Source of the DNA: Deltaproteobacteria bacterium
GTDB lineage: Bacteria > Desulfobacterota > Desulfuromonadia > Geobacterales > Geobacteraceae
Direction of reading: 5' to 3'
Assembly: GCA_009668975.1 (NCBI GenBank)
Contig: SBEG01000016.1
Coordinates: 25,647 to 89,646, forward strand
Length of the DNA: 64,000 nt
Position numbers and translations under genes: made by a program. The notes beneath the pieces are model-generated. The model was given only the letters and a program-made list of their open reading frames with translations. It was not told where the DNA came from and made no database searches. Positions 17,750-27,095 of the stretch are shown piece after piece. Position 1 is the stretch's first letter; each line of letters opens with the position of its first letter.

Positions 17750-19789
17750 TCAGAATTTGTACATGACCGTCAGGTAGAAATTCCTGCCGTTTTCCGGAAC
17801 CTTGAATCCCACTCCGCCGGCAAAAGGATCCCGCAAATATGACAGATGGCTGTAATACTGCTTGTCCAGCAGATTGTTGACGCCGCCATAGATCGAAAGA
17901 GCTTGCCAATTGATTCCCGCCTTCAGGTCGGTCGTCAGCCAACCTCCGGTCGGCTGCTCATTCAAGCCTGAATCGACCCTATCCTGCCGGGCTGCCCAGT
18001 TTTCGGCCACTTCAAAAAACCAGCTGTCCACATCGTAGCGCAGGGAAAGCAGTCCCCGGAGCGGCGGGATTTCCGCAAGCGGTCGATTGCCGTCCTTGTT
18101 GCGGGCCTCAGTGTAGGAAAGGGAGCCCCGCAGGTAGAGGTCGAAAGGAAGCGAGACCTGCGAGCCAAACTCCGCGCCCCACATGCTGGCATCGATATTC
18201 TGGTAACTTTTCATTGTGCTCGATGCACGGTGAAAATTGACGAAATCGGTCAGGTCACTGTAGAAGATCGTGCCATTGACATAGAATTTCTCGCCCGCAT
18301 ACTTTACACCCAGATCGGCCTCGTGATTGACCGTCGGCTTCAGATCAGGATTACCCTGCCAGGAGACCGCGGGTGGGGCAGCAGGCACGCTGATATAGAG
18401 TTCCTCCGGATCTGGAGTTCGCACGCCTCTGGCCAGGCCAACGAATATGTCCAGGCTCGAAACAGGAGTATAGGTGAGCCGGACATTGCCGCTCACTTCG
18501 CCGAAATCGGTGTTGTTGCGCTGGGCTGAGGCGTTATTGAGCGCCGCGGCATTCACCCAGGTCAGGTCACCGCGTATTCCGGCCTGCACCGTGAACAGGT
18601 CATTGAGCGGCAGTTCGTACTCGGCAAAGAGCCCGAAATTATCCACATCCACATCGGGGATCATGTTGAGCGTCGTGTAAGGCACTGCCTGGGTAAACAT
18701 GGCCCGGACATTCAGGGCATTCCAGCCGCGGTTGTAGTAATCCGCGCCCGTTTTCAGGCTGCCGGGTCCGATTGCCAGTGTACCGTTCAGTTTTGCCCCG
18801 ACCACCTGGGTGCGGGCATCGGTCAGCATCGAATACAGCCGGGTAATCCTTGCCGTGGGGCGGGAACTTTCCCGCAAACTATCGTCCATGACATGATTCA
18901 CTTTGTTCCAGTAGGCCTGCAGCTCAAGGTTTGTGAAAACATCCGAGATCTTCTCCACCTTGTAGGTCCAGTTCAGAATATGCGTCCGGTCATAGTCGGC
19001 GTCCATCTTCAGGTAGGGATAGAGAACGTGCGACGCATCCTGGTAGGAATAGCTCAGCTCGGTCCGGGAAGTTTCGCTGGGGTTGAAGCCGAACTTCGCC
19101 CATCCGGTATGCATCTCGTAGGCCTTCGAAGTATAGGCATCGGGCCGGTAGCGATTGGGACTGGTCGAGGGATAGATATCAGTGATCAGTTTGCCGTCCC
19201 CTGAACGAGGAACCTCGGAAAACTTGAATGCATAACCGCCCAGGGCGTCGTAGCGGTCGGTACCGTAGGATAAGGTGGCCGAGTCATTGCTGCTGTTGTA
19301 GGAGCCGTAGTTGAGATTCACATCACTGTGGAAACCCTTCTCGGTTTTTTTGGTCTTGACCTGCACCAGACCTCCCAGGCCGCCCGGATTCGTCACATCA
19401 TAGGGCCCCTTCAAGACCAGGACATCTTCGACCTGAGCGAAATCATAGTGGAAGGCCGGCGGGTCCATCCTGTTCGGACAGGCGCCATGGAGCCGGACGC
19501 CATCCACCAGGACGTTGATGTTATCCCGCTGAAAGCCGCGCAGCACGATATCGTTGGCAATCGCCCCCTTGCGCACACACGAGATCCCCTCCACTCTCTG
19601 CAAAGCTTCACCGATATCCTTGGCCGGACTTTCCCGGACTTCCCTGATCGTCAGGCTTTCTTCCCGGGGGGACTCTTTCGCTCCCCGGATGGTTATCTCA
19701 TCCAGCAAAAAGGTCTCGGCAGCGCCCAGGTATCCGGGAATCAGAGAGACCCCTGTTACAAAACAACCGACCAGAAATCTTATGCGCAT
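17750..19789 (-). CDS. TonB-dependent outer-membrane receptor, copper (OprC) type
   Basis: The protein has 679 residues with a signal peptide (1-23). The start at 19789 follows AAGGAG; the extension to 19918 has no such site. The plug domain (about 30-165) contains the phrase HGACPNRMDPPAFHYDF, which resembles the conserved HGACPN-MDPP stretch of OprC/copper-type receptors, and RGAKESPRE where a TonB box is expected. The rest is a 22-strand barrel ending in aromatic F. It would import a copper or other metal complex across the outer membrane using TonB energy. The gene upstream (20006-20494) encodes a Cys/His-rich exported protein and probably shares its transcript. No tonB/exbBD is in the window. 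Confidence 0.88.
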   Translation of the reverse strand: MRIRFLVGCFVTGVSLIPGYLGAAETFLLDEITIRGAKESPREESLTIREVRESPAKDIGEALQRVEGISCVRKGAIANDIVLRGFQRDNINVLVDGVRLHGACPNRMDPPAFHYDFAQVEDVLVLKGPYDVTNPGGLGGLVQVKTKKTEKGFHSDVNLNYGSYNSSNDSATLSYGTDRYDALGGYAFKFSEVPRSGDGKLITDIYPSTSPNRYRPDAYTSKAYEMHTGWAKFGFNPSETSRTELSYSYQDASHVLYPYLKMDADYDRTHILNWTYKVEKISDVFTNLELQAYWNKVNHVMDDSLRESSRPTARITRLYSMLTDARTQVVGAKLNGTLAIGPGSLKTGADYYNRGWNALNVRAMFTQAVPYTTLNMIPDVDVDNFGLFAEYELPLNDLFTVQAGIRGDLTWVNAAALNNASAQRNNTDFGEVSGNVRLTYTPVSSLDIFVGLARGVRTPDPEELYISVPAAPPAVSWQGNPDLKPTVNHEADLGVKYAGEKFYVNGTIFYSDLTDFVNFHRASSTMKSYQNIDASMWGAEFGSQVSLPFDLYLRGSLSYTEARNKDGNRPLAEIPPLRGLLSLRYDVDSWFFEVAENWAARQDRVDSGLNEQPTGGWLTTDLKAGINWQALSIYGGVNNLLDKQYYSHLSYLRDPFAGGVGFKVPENGRNFYLTVMYKF

Positions 19790-20005
19790 TTTTACTCCTT
19801 GAGGTATGTTACACCACTGCTCCCGCTCAGCAGGCACCACCAGAAAGCACTGCAGCGAGAACTCAGCGGAATAGTTTGTATTCAGGTCACAGGGTTGCAG
19901 CCGCAAATAGAGCAACATGAACGCCGGCCACAGGTATTCGGCCCGGATTCACGATACTCTCCCCATGGTTGCCAACCGCAACCGGACGACTGGAATAAAA
20001 GCATG

Positions 20006-20494
20006 TCAGACGAGGTACAACTTCCTTGGAGGGGGGTCAGGCGGATCGAAGTACCCCGTAAGCAAAGTGCCGGGGCATTCAAAAAAGGGAAGATCCAGCA
20101 TTACGGGGGAAGATATCTCCCCCGGATACTGGAAAAACAGATAATCTTGCACAGAGGACACAAAAAGTGGGGAGGCTGCGCCGCACGGGGCCATCATGAG
20201 CGAATGCCGGACCGTGGGACGATCTTGACGATGGCAACAGGAATCGCTGTCCTGAACTTCAGGAACCCCTGCAAGCCGAGCCGCTTCAGCACTCCGGGCA
20301 CAGCAGCAGGTGTGATTGGCGATCCGCTCAGCGGAGCAGCCGCACAGACGGTGGTCCTGGTGGCAGATAGCACCGCGGGCAGGCAAAGACAGGACTTTCT
20401 CCGCCAACGGCAGGAAGATCGGAACCTGCAGAAAGATCAGTGCCACAAACTGAACAGAAACCAGCGGTATTTTCAGAAAGGTTGATTTCATCAT
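20006..20494 (-). CDS. Cys/His-rich exported protein, probable metal-handling partner of the receptor
   Basis: The protein has 162 residues. A hydrophobic N-terminal segment (about 8-32) would act as signal peptide or anchor. It is followed by a dense metal-ligand region: AICHQDHRLCGCSAERIAN then HTCCCARS, eight Cys/His within about 30 residues. This looks like a periplasmic copper or heavy-metal binder, consistent with the copper-type receptor gene 217 bp downstream and a shared promoter upstream (20584-20611). No named family recognised. The start is uncertain (two adjacent ATG, weak ribosome site). Confidence 0.6.
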   Translation of the reverse strand: MMKSTFLKIPLVSVQFVALIFLQVPIFLPLAEKVLSLPARGAICHQDHRLCGCSAERIANHTCCCARSAEAARLAGVPEVQDSDSCCHRQDRPTVRHSLMMAPCGAASPLFVSSVQDYLFFQYPGEISSPVMLDLPFFECPGTLLTGYFDPPDPPPRKLYLV

Positions 20495-20583
20495 CGGTCA
20501 CTGTTCCGGGGAGAACACACCAGGTTCTCAGCGCATTTCAGCTAATTCCGCCACCACAGCATCTTCCAGGGTACAGTGACAAG

Positions 20584-20611
20584 ATCGTAACAGATATTTT
20601 CAGTACGTCAA
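20584..20611 (-). promoter_or_regulatory. Sigma-70-type promoter for the Cys-rich protein/TonB receptor pair
   Basis: On the minus strand TTGACG and TACGAT are separated by 16 bp, about 90 bp before the ATG at 20494. No obvious operator palindrome was seen. The stretch 20612-20935 between this and the cold-shock promoter holds no convincing gene. Confidence 0.55.
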
Positions 20612-20935
20612 CGGGTTAATTAATCACACGAGACCAAATGACAGCGTTACTCGCCGGACACCTCCCACCGTCCTCCTGACAGGAAATTATCCGGTATTTT
20701 TTTCGGTCAGTTACACGCATGATTGGAAAACAAAGTTTCATCAGTGATAAAGTTGATGGCTACGCAGAAAGTCATTCCCCCGCCCATCGGGCCTGCTCGC
20801 TGAAGCGCTTCGGCGCACAAGCGGGAGAAGCCACAAGGGCCTAAATGAACTGTCTGGAGAATTTGCGGGACCATCAAAATTGCCATAATATCCTCGAGAA
20901 TCAGAAAAGTACTCACGTAAATCTCGTCAATTTAC

Positions 20936-20963
20936 TTGACATTGGAACCAAAGTTGGTACGGT
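20936..20963 (+). promoter_or_regulatory. Promoter and long leader of the cold-shock gene
   Basis: TTGACA at 20936-20941 is followed after 16 bp by TACGGT. The start codon is at 21023, so the transcript would carry an untranslated leader of about 50-60 nt, as cold-shock mRNAs often do. Confidence 0.45.
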
Positions 20964-21022
20964 TACACAATTGTCCGGTAGTACTTCGGGTAAAATCACA
21001 ATTTTCAGGAGAGCGCACGAAA

Positions 21023-21223
21023 ATGGCAAAAGGAAAAGTAAAATGGTTTAACGACGCAAAGGGGTTTGGTTTTCTCGAGCAGGAGAATGGTGATGATGTG
21101 TTTTGTCATTTCTCTGCGATCACTGGAGAGGGATTCAAGTCCCTGCAAGAAGGGGACGATGTAGAGTTCGACGTGGTTAAAGGACCCAAAGGACTGCAGG
21201 CAGCCAACGTACGGAAAATCTAG
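21023..21223 (+). CDS. Cold-shock domain protein (CspA family)
   Basis: The protein has 66 residues, a single cold-shock domain that binds single-stranded RNA/DNA and melts mRNA structure. RNP1 is KGFGFL (about 13-18) and RNP2 is DVFCHF (about 25-30), with Cys where Val is common. The start at 21023 follows AGGAGAG; an in-frame extension to 20936 would run through the promoter and is rejected. It is monocistronic, with a terminator directly after. Confidence 0.95.
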   Translation: MAKGKVKWFNDAKGFGFLEQENGDDVFCHFSAITGEGFKSLQEGDDVEFDVVKGPKGLQAANVRKI

Positions 21224-21243
21224 AGACACCTCTCTCAAGACAC

Positions 21244-21274
21244 AAAAAGCCCTTGATATTCAAGGGCTTTTTTA
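21244..21274. terminator. Bidirectional terminator after the cold-shock gene
   Basis: A perfect 8-bp stem (AGCCCTTG / CAAGGGCT) with a 5-base loop is flanked by A5 on the left and T6 on the right. It serves the cold-shock gene and the convergent UPF0270/chemoreceptor genes. Confidence 0.9.
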
Positions 21275-21329
21275 GTTTCAACCAGATAGCTTTCCAGGCA
21301 AGGCAACGGAACCGCCTCTCCATTTCCCC

Positions 21330-21575
21330 TCACCGGCTTACGATTATATTGGCCGTATTCGAGGTAAGATCGAAAACAACTTTCACCTTTTTTTCCTGCA
21401 ACTGACGCAGGACCTGTTCGACCTTATCCTCCAGAGAAAAACCGGAATCACATAACTCAGACCATTCCCGCGTGACAAACTCTTCAATGAGACTTCGCAA
21501 GGCAGCGGCGCTCAATGCCTCAAAGGGGACCTCAACACCTTCCTCATTGTAATCCGTGTCATTATCACGAACCAT
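21330..21575 (-). CDS. UPF0270 (YheU-like) small protein
   Basis: The protein has 81 residues. It matches the YheU pattern: VPFEALSAAALRSLIEEFVTRE, then KVEQVLRQLQEKKVKVVFD and a terminal NIIV. The function of the family is unknown. Compared with the enterobacterial protein (about 70 residues) it has a short acidic N-terminal extension. It lies 42 bp downstream of the chemoreceptor gene on the same strand. Confidence 0.8.
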   Translation of the reverse strand: MVRDNDTDYNEEGVEVPFEALSAAALRSLIEEFVTREWSELCDSGFSLEDKVEQVLRQLQEKKVKVVFDLTSNTANIIVSR

Positions 21576-21617
21576 CGTGAACCTCAGTTAAATTCATGAG
21601 CAACCTGCCCTTTACAA

Positions 21618-22850
21618 TCAAGCAGTTTTGAACCAAGCGGCAGTTTCTTCCAAATCCTCCGACAATTTTGCCAGAAGTTCAGCCTTTTCCTGGATAAAAT
21701 CAGCCGATGTTTCCGAGACCCGGGTACCGGCGGCTATCTGCTCGACACTATCTGAAACCTGTGAAGTTACCGCAGACTGCTCTTCGGTCGCCGTCGCGAT
21801 CACACAAATCATTTCCATATTTTTATTGGAAATATCCACAATATGGTGCAGAGCATTACTGGCTTCATCTGCCTTACCCAAGCCACTGTCCGCCTGGTGT
21901 TTGCTGGTCATCATGCTCGTTACAGCCTGTGCGGTATCACTCTGAATTGCACTGATCATGACACCAATTTCTTTGGTCGCCCTGGTTGTCCGTTCGGCAA
22001 GAGCTCTGACCTCATCCGCCACAACAGCAAATCCGCGCCCCTGTTCTCCTGCCCTGGCCGCCTCAATCGCAGCATTGAGCGCAAGCAGATTTGTCTGATC
22101 GGCAATATCCTCAATTGTTCCGACAATTTCACCGATCTGCTTGCTGGACTGACCAAGTTTACCTATGGTAACCGATGACAGTTGGACTGATTCGACAATT
22201 TTACGCATTTCCGCCATCACCTCGGCAACCGTATTAAAACCATCTCTGGCTGCGTTGGTAGTCTCTTTCGCGGATTGCGAAGCAAGATCAGCATTTTCAG
22301 CAACATCAATACATGTTTGCGACATCTCGGTAACGGCGCTAGCAACCTGTTCCGTTTGCCCTGTCTGCTCATGCACCCCGCGATTCATCGACTCAGTGGT
22401 TGAAAGAAGTTCTCTGGAACTCGCTGTCAAGGAATGAGACAGTTCATTCATGTGGTTGGAAAATTCTCGTAATTTGTCGATCATTTTTTTAATAGCCAAA
22501 AATATTTGACCAATTTCTTCCGTACTTTTGACCTTTATATCTTGCGTGAGATCACCGTCGGCAAGCCTTTCCAATGATTTGAGCGCCCACCACAAGGAAC
22601 GGCAGACAACTTTATGCACGATAAAATACATTAGCCAGGCGCCCAACACAGCACTCACTACCATCAATCCTATGATCAAATTGCGGGACATCAAGTACAT
22701 GGAAGTGGTATCAACTTGCGAACCAGTGGCTTGCTGCAACAGCCACAACTGGTATATCGAGAAAATCCCGATGGACAGGTTGAACAACAACATCACAGAA
22801 AAAGCCACGGTAAACTTTTTCGCCAGCCCCAGACTATAAAACCACTTCAT
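21618..22850 (-). CDS. Methyl-accepting chemotaxis protein with minimal periplasmic part (410 aa)
   Basis: Two TM segments (about 12-34 and 51-73) are separated by only about 16 residues, so there is no room for a periplasmic ligand domain. A HAMP-like region (about 75-130) follows, then the signalling coiled coil with the conserved tip [17 protein letters not shown] and [10 protein letters not shown] near the end. It may sense membrane state or cytoplasmic signals, or rely on partners. No ligand-binding or che gene is adjacent. The 289 bp upstream (to 23139) hold only promoter-like AT-rich sequence. Confidence 0.93.
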   Translation of the reverse strand: MKWFYSLGLAKKFTVAFSVMLLFNLSIGIFSIYQLWLLQQATGSQVDTTSMYLMSRNLIIGLMVVSAVLGAWLMYFIVHKVVCRSLWWALKSLERLADGDLTQDIKVKSTEEIGQIFLAIKKMIDKLREFSNHMNELSHSLTASSRELLSTTESMNRGVHEQTGQTEQVASAVTEMSQTCIDVAENADLASQSAKETTNAARDGFNTVAEVMAEMRKIVESVQLSSVTIGKLGQSSKQIGEIVGTIEDIADQTNLLALNAAIEAARAGEQGRGFAVVADEVRALAERTTRATKEIGVMISAIQSDTAQAVTSMMTSKHQADSGLGKADEASNALHHIVDISNKNMEMICVIATATEEQSAVTSQVSDSVEQIAAGTRVSETSADFIQEKAELLAKLSEDLEETAAWFKTA

Positions 22851-23139
22851 AATAAACCTCCCTATCGAAAATTGCTTCTGCTAACTACATGTGCAGTGCT
22901 GGCATTTGAAATCATAGCTGCGAATACAGCTATAGCTTACAAGTGCATCTCACTAATTTCTAGTCGGCAGAATATGTTTAAAACTTTAATGATTTCTGCA
23001 ACTTTCTATTCGTCGACCTCCTGGGATATTCCAGAAATAAAGTTTCCGCAAAAAATGACGATACTATATACATAGATACAACATTTTGACAGATCAGGAT
23101 GAGTATCATATGCCATTAACAAATCCTCAGGAGACAGAC

Positions 23140-24771
23140 ATGATTCAAGATGTCGAACCGGGCTGCGGATTATCTTTTACCCTGGATAAGAACGGAAAGC
23201 AGCTACTGGTCGCGCATGAAACTGGTGTCACCGGGGAACCCATTAACAAAGATCATCTTACCCAGATCCTTGCCAATGAGGGTTTTGCTGATCTTTTTCT
23301 TTTTCCTGAAGCTGTTGATAAAATGCTGTCCAGCTATAATTCCGGGGCAGGATTCAGCATGGTTCTCGGTGAACGACGCGACGGTTCTTTTGCCATCAGC
23401 ATTGATACTGATCAGATGAGTGCTCATCTCACCATAACGCCAGCCTACGGCGGCAAGCCGGTTACAACTTCACAAATTTACTCAAAGCTCCAGGAGGAAG
23501 GAATTTGTTTCGGAATCCGGAATGAAACGATTGACGCCGCCGTGGCAAAAGGATATGCGCGAAACAAGCTGGTCGCGGAAGGGATCCAACCGGTACAGGG
23601 CGACGATGCCCAGTTTATCAGCCTCCTCCCCGAAGCAAAAAATTCCCGCCTTTACGCCGATGAACTCGAGATTGTCGATTATCGCAACTTCGGCAACATC
23701 ACGACAGTCAAGCAGGGTGAGCCACTGATGCGACGATTGCGGCCCACGGACGGGAAAGATGGCACTAATATTCTCGGCCTTCCGGTTCCGGCAGCCAGAG
23801 GAAACGACAGCGACTTTTCAGGAATGATCAGCGGAGCCGAAATTCACCCGGACGATCCGGATCTCCTGATATCCTCGATAGCAGGTCAGCCATTTCTGGT
23901 AAAGAACGGAGTAAAAATAGAGCCGGTCATTACCATAAAGAATGTAGACCTATCGACCGGCAATCTCGACATCGAAGGTTCTCTCACCATTTCCGGAGAC
24001 GTACAGCCGGGAATGAAGGTGAAAGCCACGGCTGATATCGTTATTGAAGGTATGGTTGAAGCGGCCCATATCGAAGCAGGCGGTGATATTGAGGTAAAGG
24101 GCGCGGTGATCGGACAGGGGCCTCCCAGGACAAACGGGGAAGACCTGAACCCGGCAGCGGCAACGGTTCATGCGGAAGGATCCGTAAAGGCACTCTTCGT
24201 GGAAAATGCAATCATCTCGTCGGGAGGCACCATCGAAATCAGCGAGTTCGTCATGAACAGCGAATTGAATGCGGGAAAGAGTATCCTGGTAGGCGAGCCA
24301 GGCTCAAGCAAGGGCCGCATCATCAGTTCACTCTGCCGAGCAACCGAAAGAATCGAAGCAATCGCCATCGGCTCCTGGTCAGGTGCCGGCACCGTGCTGG
24401 AAGTTGGTGTAGACCCGAAAGTTCACGAGAAATTCACCCTGGTAAAACAATCGCTGCATGCCAAGGAAAGAGAGCAGATGGAAGCAGAGAGGGCACTGGA
24501 GTACTATCGCGATAAGCCGAATGGAGCAACACTTGAGGAAATTAAGCAGAAGGAAATCGTCCTGCGAGATCTGCAGACGGATATCCAGGAATTGACAGGA
24601 CAGCTACGCCGACTGAAAAGACGCTTCAACCTGCTTGACAATGCAGCAATCAAAGCGGAGCGCCAGGTATATTGCGGAGTAAAGATCAGCATTGGAGAAA
24701 AATCATTACTGTTGGAAAAAGATCTGGACGCCGCAACGTTTACCCTGGGAGAGCATGGAATACAATATTGA
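23140..24771 (+). CDS. FapA/DUF342 family protein
   Basis: The protein has 543 residues from the ATG at 23140, which follows AGGAGACAG; earlier in-frame starts (23086, 23110) have weaker sites. The N-terminal half has the FapA N-domain. From about residue 270 to 450 a right-handed beta-helix made of short hydrophobic repeats is visible (GNLDIEGSLTISGDV, IVIEGMVEAAHIEAGGDIEVKGAVIG). A coiled coil follows (about 455-520). The family (DUF342) includes polymer-forming, cell-surface or flagellar-associated proteins; its biochemical role is unsettled. It is monocistronic. Confidence 0.85.
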   Translation: MIQDVEPGCGLSFTLDKNGKQLLVAHETGVTGEPINKDHLTQILANEGFADLFLFPEAVDKMLSSYNSGAGFSMVLGERRDGSFAISIDTDQMSAHLTITPAYGGKPVTTSQIYSKLQEEGICFGIRNETIDAAVAKGYARNKLVAEGIQPVQGDDAQFISLLPEAKNSRLYADELEIVDYRNFGNITTVKQGEPLMRRLRPTDGKDGTNILGLPVPAARGNDSDFSGMISGAEIHPDDPDLLISSIAGQPFLVKNGVKIEPVITIKNVDLSTGNLDIEGSLTISGDVQPGMKVKATADIVIEGMVEAAHIEAGGDIEVKGAVIGQGPPRTNGEDLNPAAATVHAEGSVKALFVENAIISSGGTIEISEFVMNSELNAGKSILVGEPGSSKGRIISSLCRATERIEAIAIGSWSGAGTVLEVGVDPKVHEKFTLVKQSLHAKEREQMEAERALEYYRDKPNGATLEEIKQKEIVLRDLQTDIQELTGQLRRLKRRFNLLDNAAIKAERQVYCGVKISIGEKSLLLEKDLDAATFTLGEHGIQY

Positions 24772-24831
24772 ACCTCAACCCAAATCGGAAAAAAAATTTG
24801 TACATTATGAACCCTAAAAGCGATAACAACT

Positions 24832-24877
24832 CGGGACAGATCTCACTGGTCGCTGAAGCAATCAAAGACCTGTCCCG
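24832..24877. terminator. Hairpin between the FapA-like gene and the peptide gene
   Basis: CGGGACAG and CTGTCCCG pair across a loop of about 30 bases, followed on the plus strand by AATCTTTT. It lies between convergent genes. The loop is long for a classic terminator, so the call is moderate. A 29-codon ORF here (from 24807) has no ribosome site and is not called. Confidence 0.4.
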
Positions 24878-24909
24878 AATCTTTTCAAACGCGTGATCTC
24901 GAGAGAAGC

Positions 24910-25110
24910 TCAGTCTCCCGGACCTGCCGGTCGAACCCACTCCGGACATGGTTGTGCGTAGGGACCGCAACATTCTTCGGTAGCCCCGACAGTGGAGTAA
25001 CCACCGGTGTTGGCAATCAGATTTACCGGAAGTATCCGGCCCACCATTACCGTTAAAGTCATGACCGCCGCAACGCCGACAACAGCTTCAGTAACCCGTG
25101 TTTTTTTCAT
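24910..25110 (-). CDS. Probable radical-SAM-modified precursor peptide (selenobiotic-like)
   Basis: The ORF has 66 residues. Its ATG at 25110 overlaps the stop of the radical-SAM gene (ATGA) and follows AAAGGAGGTGAGAGC. The N-terminus (MKKTRVTEAV) leads into a hydrophobic stretch (about 9-30) that would serve as leader or membrane segment. The C-terminal part is GGYSTVGATEECCGPYAQP then CPEW and a Pro/Gly tail, with three Cys that are likely modification sites. From memory, this resembles target peptides named selenobiotic, in which some members carry selenocysteine; here the positions are Cys and the ORF ends in UGA after GPGD. The modification and activity are unknown. Confidence 0.65.
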   Translation of the reverse strand: MKKTRVTEAVVGVAAVMTLTVMVGRILPVNLIANTGGYSTVGATEECCGPYAQPCPEWVRPAGPGD

Positions 25111-26474
25111 GCTCTCACCTCCTTTCTCAAGAAAAATGCCTTCAGTGTCTGTGCAATGAATTCCTTGTTCTGGTGACAATGGGACGTAAAAATCGTACCC
25201 TTCTGGAGCCGGGCCTCGCTGAGACAGCCGCCGCCACAGAACAGCGCAGCGGAACAACTGAGACACTCGGGCAGATTGAGAAGATGGCGCCTGGCATAGC
25301 TTGCCTTTAGTGGCCGAAAGTGTATTTTACCCTTGATAAAAGAGCCGATGCGCCGGTCCCGGTGTCCTGCCTCTTCATAACAGCCGTATATATCTCCCAG
25401 CGAATCGACAATTTGAAAGTTGTCGCCCCCGGTTCCGCAAAAACGCACCTTGGGAAGAATTTTCTTTTCCTGCATATCCAGAAAACTGCTCACAAAATCG
25501 AGGTTTGACGGCGGCCGATTGGTCTTGACAGCCACTGACTGAAACAGGTCCGCAAACAGAGCGGCCTCAGCCGGCGAATTCTGTTCACTGTCAAAGGTAT
25601 TGATCGGTGAAAAATACACCGTTACCTGCGGGTGGTCGAGAATTTTTTCCTTTTCGAGGTATTCAACAAGGTTTTTAGCAGACTCCAGCTTGCCCTGGTG
25701 GATGTGCATACGCAGGGAGACATGTGCCTGTAATTCGATTAATTGCCGTACCGCGGCAATCGTGTCATCGAAAGTGGGTTGTCCGGTAACGGGAATGCGA
25801 TTTTCATCATGGAGCATGCGGTCGCCATCAAGGGTGACCTGCACGTTCCTGATCTTGCCTTTTGCCGGTCCGATCAAATCTGCCATTTCCGGCAGCGTGG
25901 TAGCGTTGGTCGCCACGGATAGCCTCACGGAGGGGCGCCTTTTGGCGTAGGCAAGAATCCGGACAATGGCCTCACGGTTGGACGGCAGCAGCGGCTCCCC
26001 GCCAAACAAGGTAAGAAACAGCTTCTTGGGCTTGCGCGGAAAGAGCTGCGGAAAATATTCCGTAAAAAACCTGTCTACAAATTCTCCGCTCATCGGCGGA
26101 GCCTTCGATTTTTCAGCCAGTGCGTGCTGGTAGCAGTATTTACAGGAGAGATTGCACTTGTACGTCATGATAAAGCATAGGTTAGCAATCTGCCGTTTGC
26201 TGTCCAACATTGCCCTTTTCTCAAGAATAAGACGAACATCTTTGCGGAACTCTTCACGTTCACGCTTCGGCGACAAGAGCGTCAGATGGCCACGCTGCAG
26301 CAGATGCTGTGCTTCTTCCGGTAAAAGAAACGACAGATCGCGCCCCTCGAAAATCAGCTGGGCAAAATCGCTCGGCACCAGGTCGATGCACAGAGTTGAA
26401 CCGTTATACAACAAAGAAGTTCCGTTACCGAGGTCGACCTGGTTCAGGTAGCTGCTGGGCCGCAGATTTTTCAT
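25107..26474 (-). CDS. Radical SAM/SPASM peptide maturase (selenobiotic-like family)
   Basis: The protein has 455 residues from the ATG at 26474, preceded by AAGGA. The N-terminal ~100 residues look like a peptide-recognition region. The radical SAM cluster motif CNLSCKYC (CxxxCxxC) is near 117-124 and FGGEPLL near 159-165. The C-terminal SPASM region contains CLSCSAALFCGGGC for auxiliary Fe-S clusters. Such enzymes modify short ribosomal peptides by crosslinks or epimerisation. The overlapping 66-residue ORF downstream is the evident substrate. No dedicated exporter or protease lies beside them, and the next genes are unrelated. Upstream 26475-26723 is noncoding and AT-rich. Confidence 0.88.
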   Translation of the reverse strand: MKNLRPSSYLNQVDLGNGTSLLYNGSTLCIDLVPSDFAQLIFEGRDLSFLLPEEAQHLLQRGHLTLLSPKREREEFRKDVRLILEKRAMLDSKRQIANLCFIMTYKCNLSCKYCYQHALAEKSKAPPMSGEFVDRFFTEYFPQLFPRKPKKLFLTLFGGEPLLPSNREAIVRILAYAKRRPSVRLSVATNATTLPEMADLIGPAKGKIRNVQVTLDGDRMLHDENRIPVTGQPTFDDTIAAVRQLIELQAHVSLRMHIHQGKLESAKNLVEYLEKEKILDHPQVTVYFSPINTFDSEQNSPAEAALFADLFQSVAVKTNRPPSNLDFVSSFLDMQEKKILPKVRFCGTGGDNFQIVDSLGDIYGCYEEAGHRDRRIGSFIKGKIHFRPLKASYARRHLLNLPECLSCSAALFCGGGCLSEARLQKGTIFTSHCHQNKEFIAQTLKAFFLRKEVRA

Positions 26475-26723
26475 GTCGTTATTCCTTATGTTCATGCCCT
26501 GTTAGACAAGAGACTTGCACGAAAAGTTCCGGCATACTGAATTTTCTCTCTAATCCTGTTTGCCTCTATCTATAGATAATCTCTTCGCATTTTACCAACA
26601 AAAATTTAGCGGCAAATAAACAAATACCCCGGGTGCATATCAGCAGGTCCCCACACATCTATTCAGGCTTTGCAATATATGGATAATTATGGGATAATTG
26701 AGACACGTAAAGGAGGTGTTAGT

Positions 26724-26975
26724 ATGAGATGTGAATATAGCGACGGGTTACAGGTTGACTATTCGGATTCTCTCCGTGTAACCATGGGCAGCGAGGTAAA
26801 CGTTTTCGTCGAGCACGATTATATCCCTGCCAACATCAAAGGATATCTGAACACGGCATGTGAGCACAACAGCTGTGACGAACTGAGAAGAGTTGCTGAA
26901 GCCGTAACCAACACCGTAGGTCGGCATGCTTGTTTCTGTGATATGGACAGCCATGCCTGTGACGACTGGAAATAG
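26724..26975 (+). CDS. Small Cys-rich hypothetical protein
   Basis: The protein has 83 residues from the ATG at 26724 with a near-perfect AAAGGAGGTG upstream; the reading from 26670 lacks one. The first half is beta-like and acidic. The second half contains CEHNSCDEL and then HACFCDMDSHACDDW, seven Cys/His-rich positions that may bind a metal. It is divergent from the radical-SAM gene and ends before a strong terminator. No family recognised. Confidence 0.6.
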   Translation: MRCEYSDGLQVDYSDSLRVTMGSEVNVFVEHDYIPANIKGYLNTACEHNSCDELRRVAEAVTNTVGRHACFCDMDSHACDDWK

Positions 26976-27062
26976 ATTCTCCCCGCTTGAAGATGTCAAA
27001 GGGAGCGACTCTCTTAGCAAACCATGTAATATACTGGCTTCAACTTCCCTGTGAATCATGTA

Positions 27063-27095
27063 AAGCCTCCCGTTCAGTTGAAAGGGAGGCTTTTT
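27063..27095. terminator. Bidirectional terminator
   Basis: AAAGCCTCCC pairs with GGGAGGCTTT around a 12-base loop with T-runs on both strands. It separates the small Cys-rich gene from the convergent membrane-protein gene. Confidence 0.9.

Noticed and set aside
20707..20916. 69-codon ORF on the minus strand before the cold-shock gene
   Set aside because: No ribosome site, unlikely composition, and it runs against the promoter region of the cold-shock gene.
24807..24896. 29-codon ORF between the FapA-like and peptide genes
   Set aside because: No ribosome site; the sequence is explained by the hairpin at 24832-24877.
24895..24912. UGA at the end of the peptide ORF as a selenocysteine codon
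   Set aside because: No clear SECIS hairpin was visible directly after it, and reading on gives about fifteen residues without Cys or conserved features. Left as a check in the findings.
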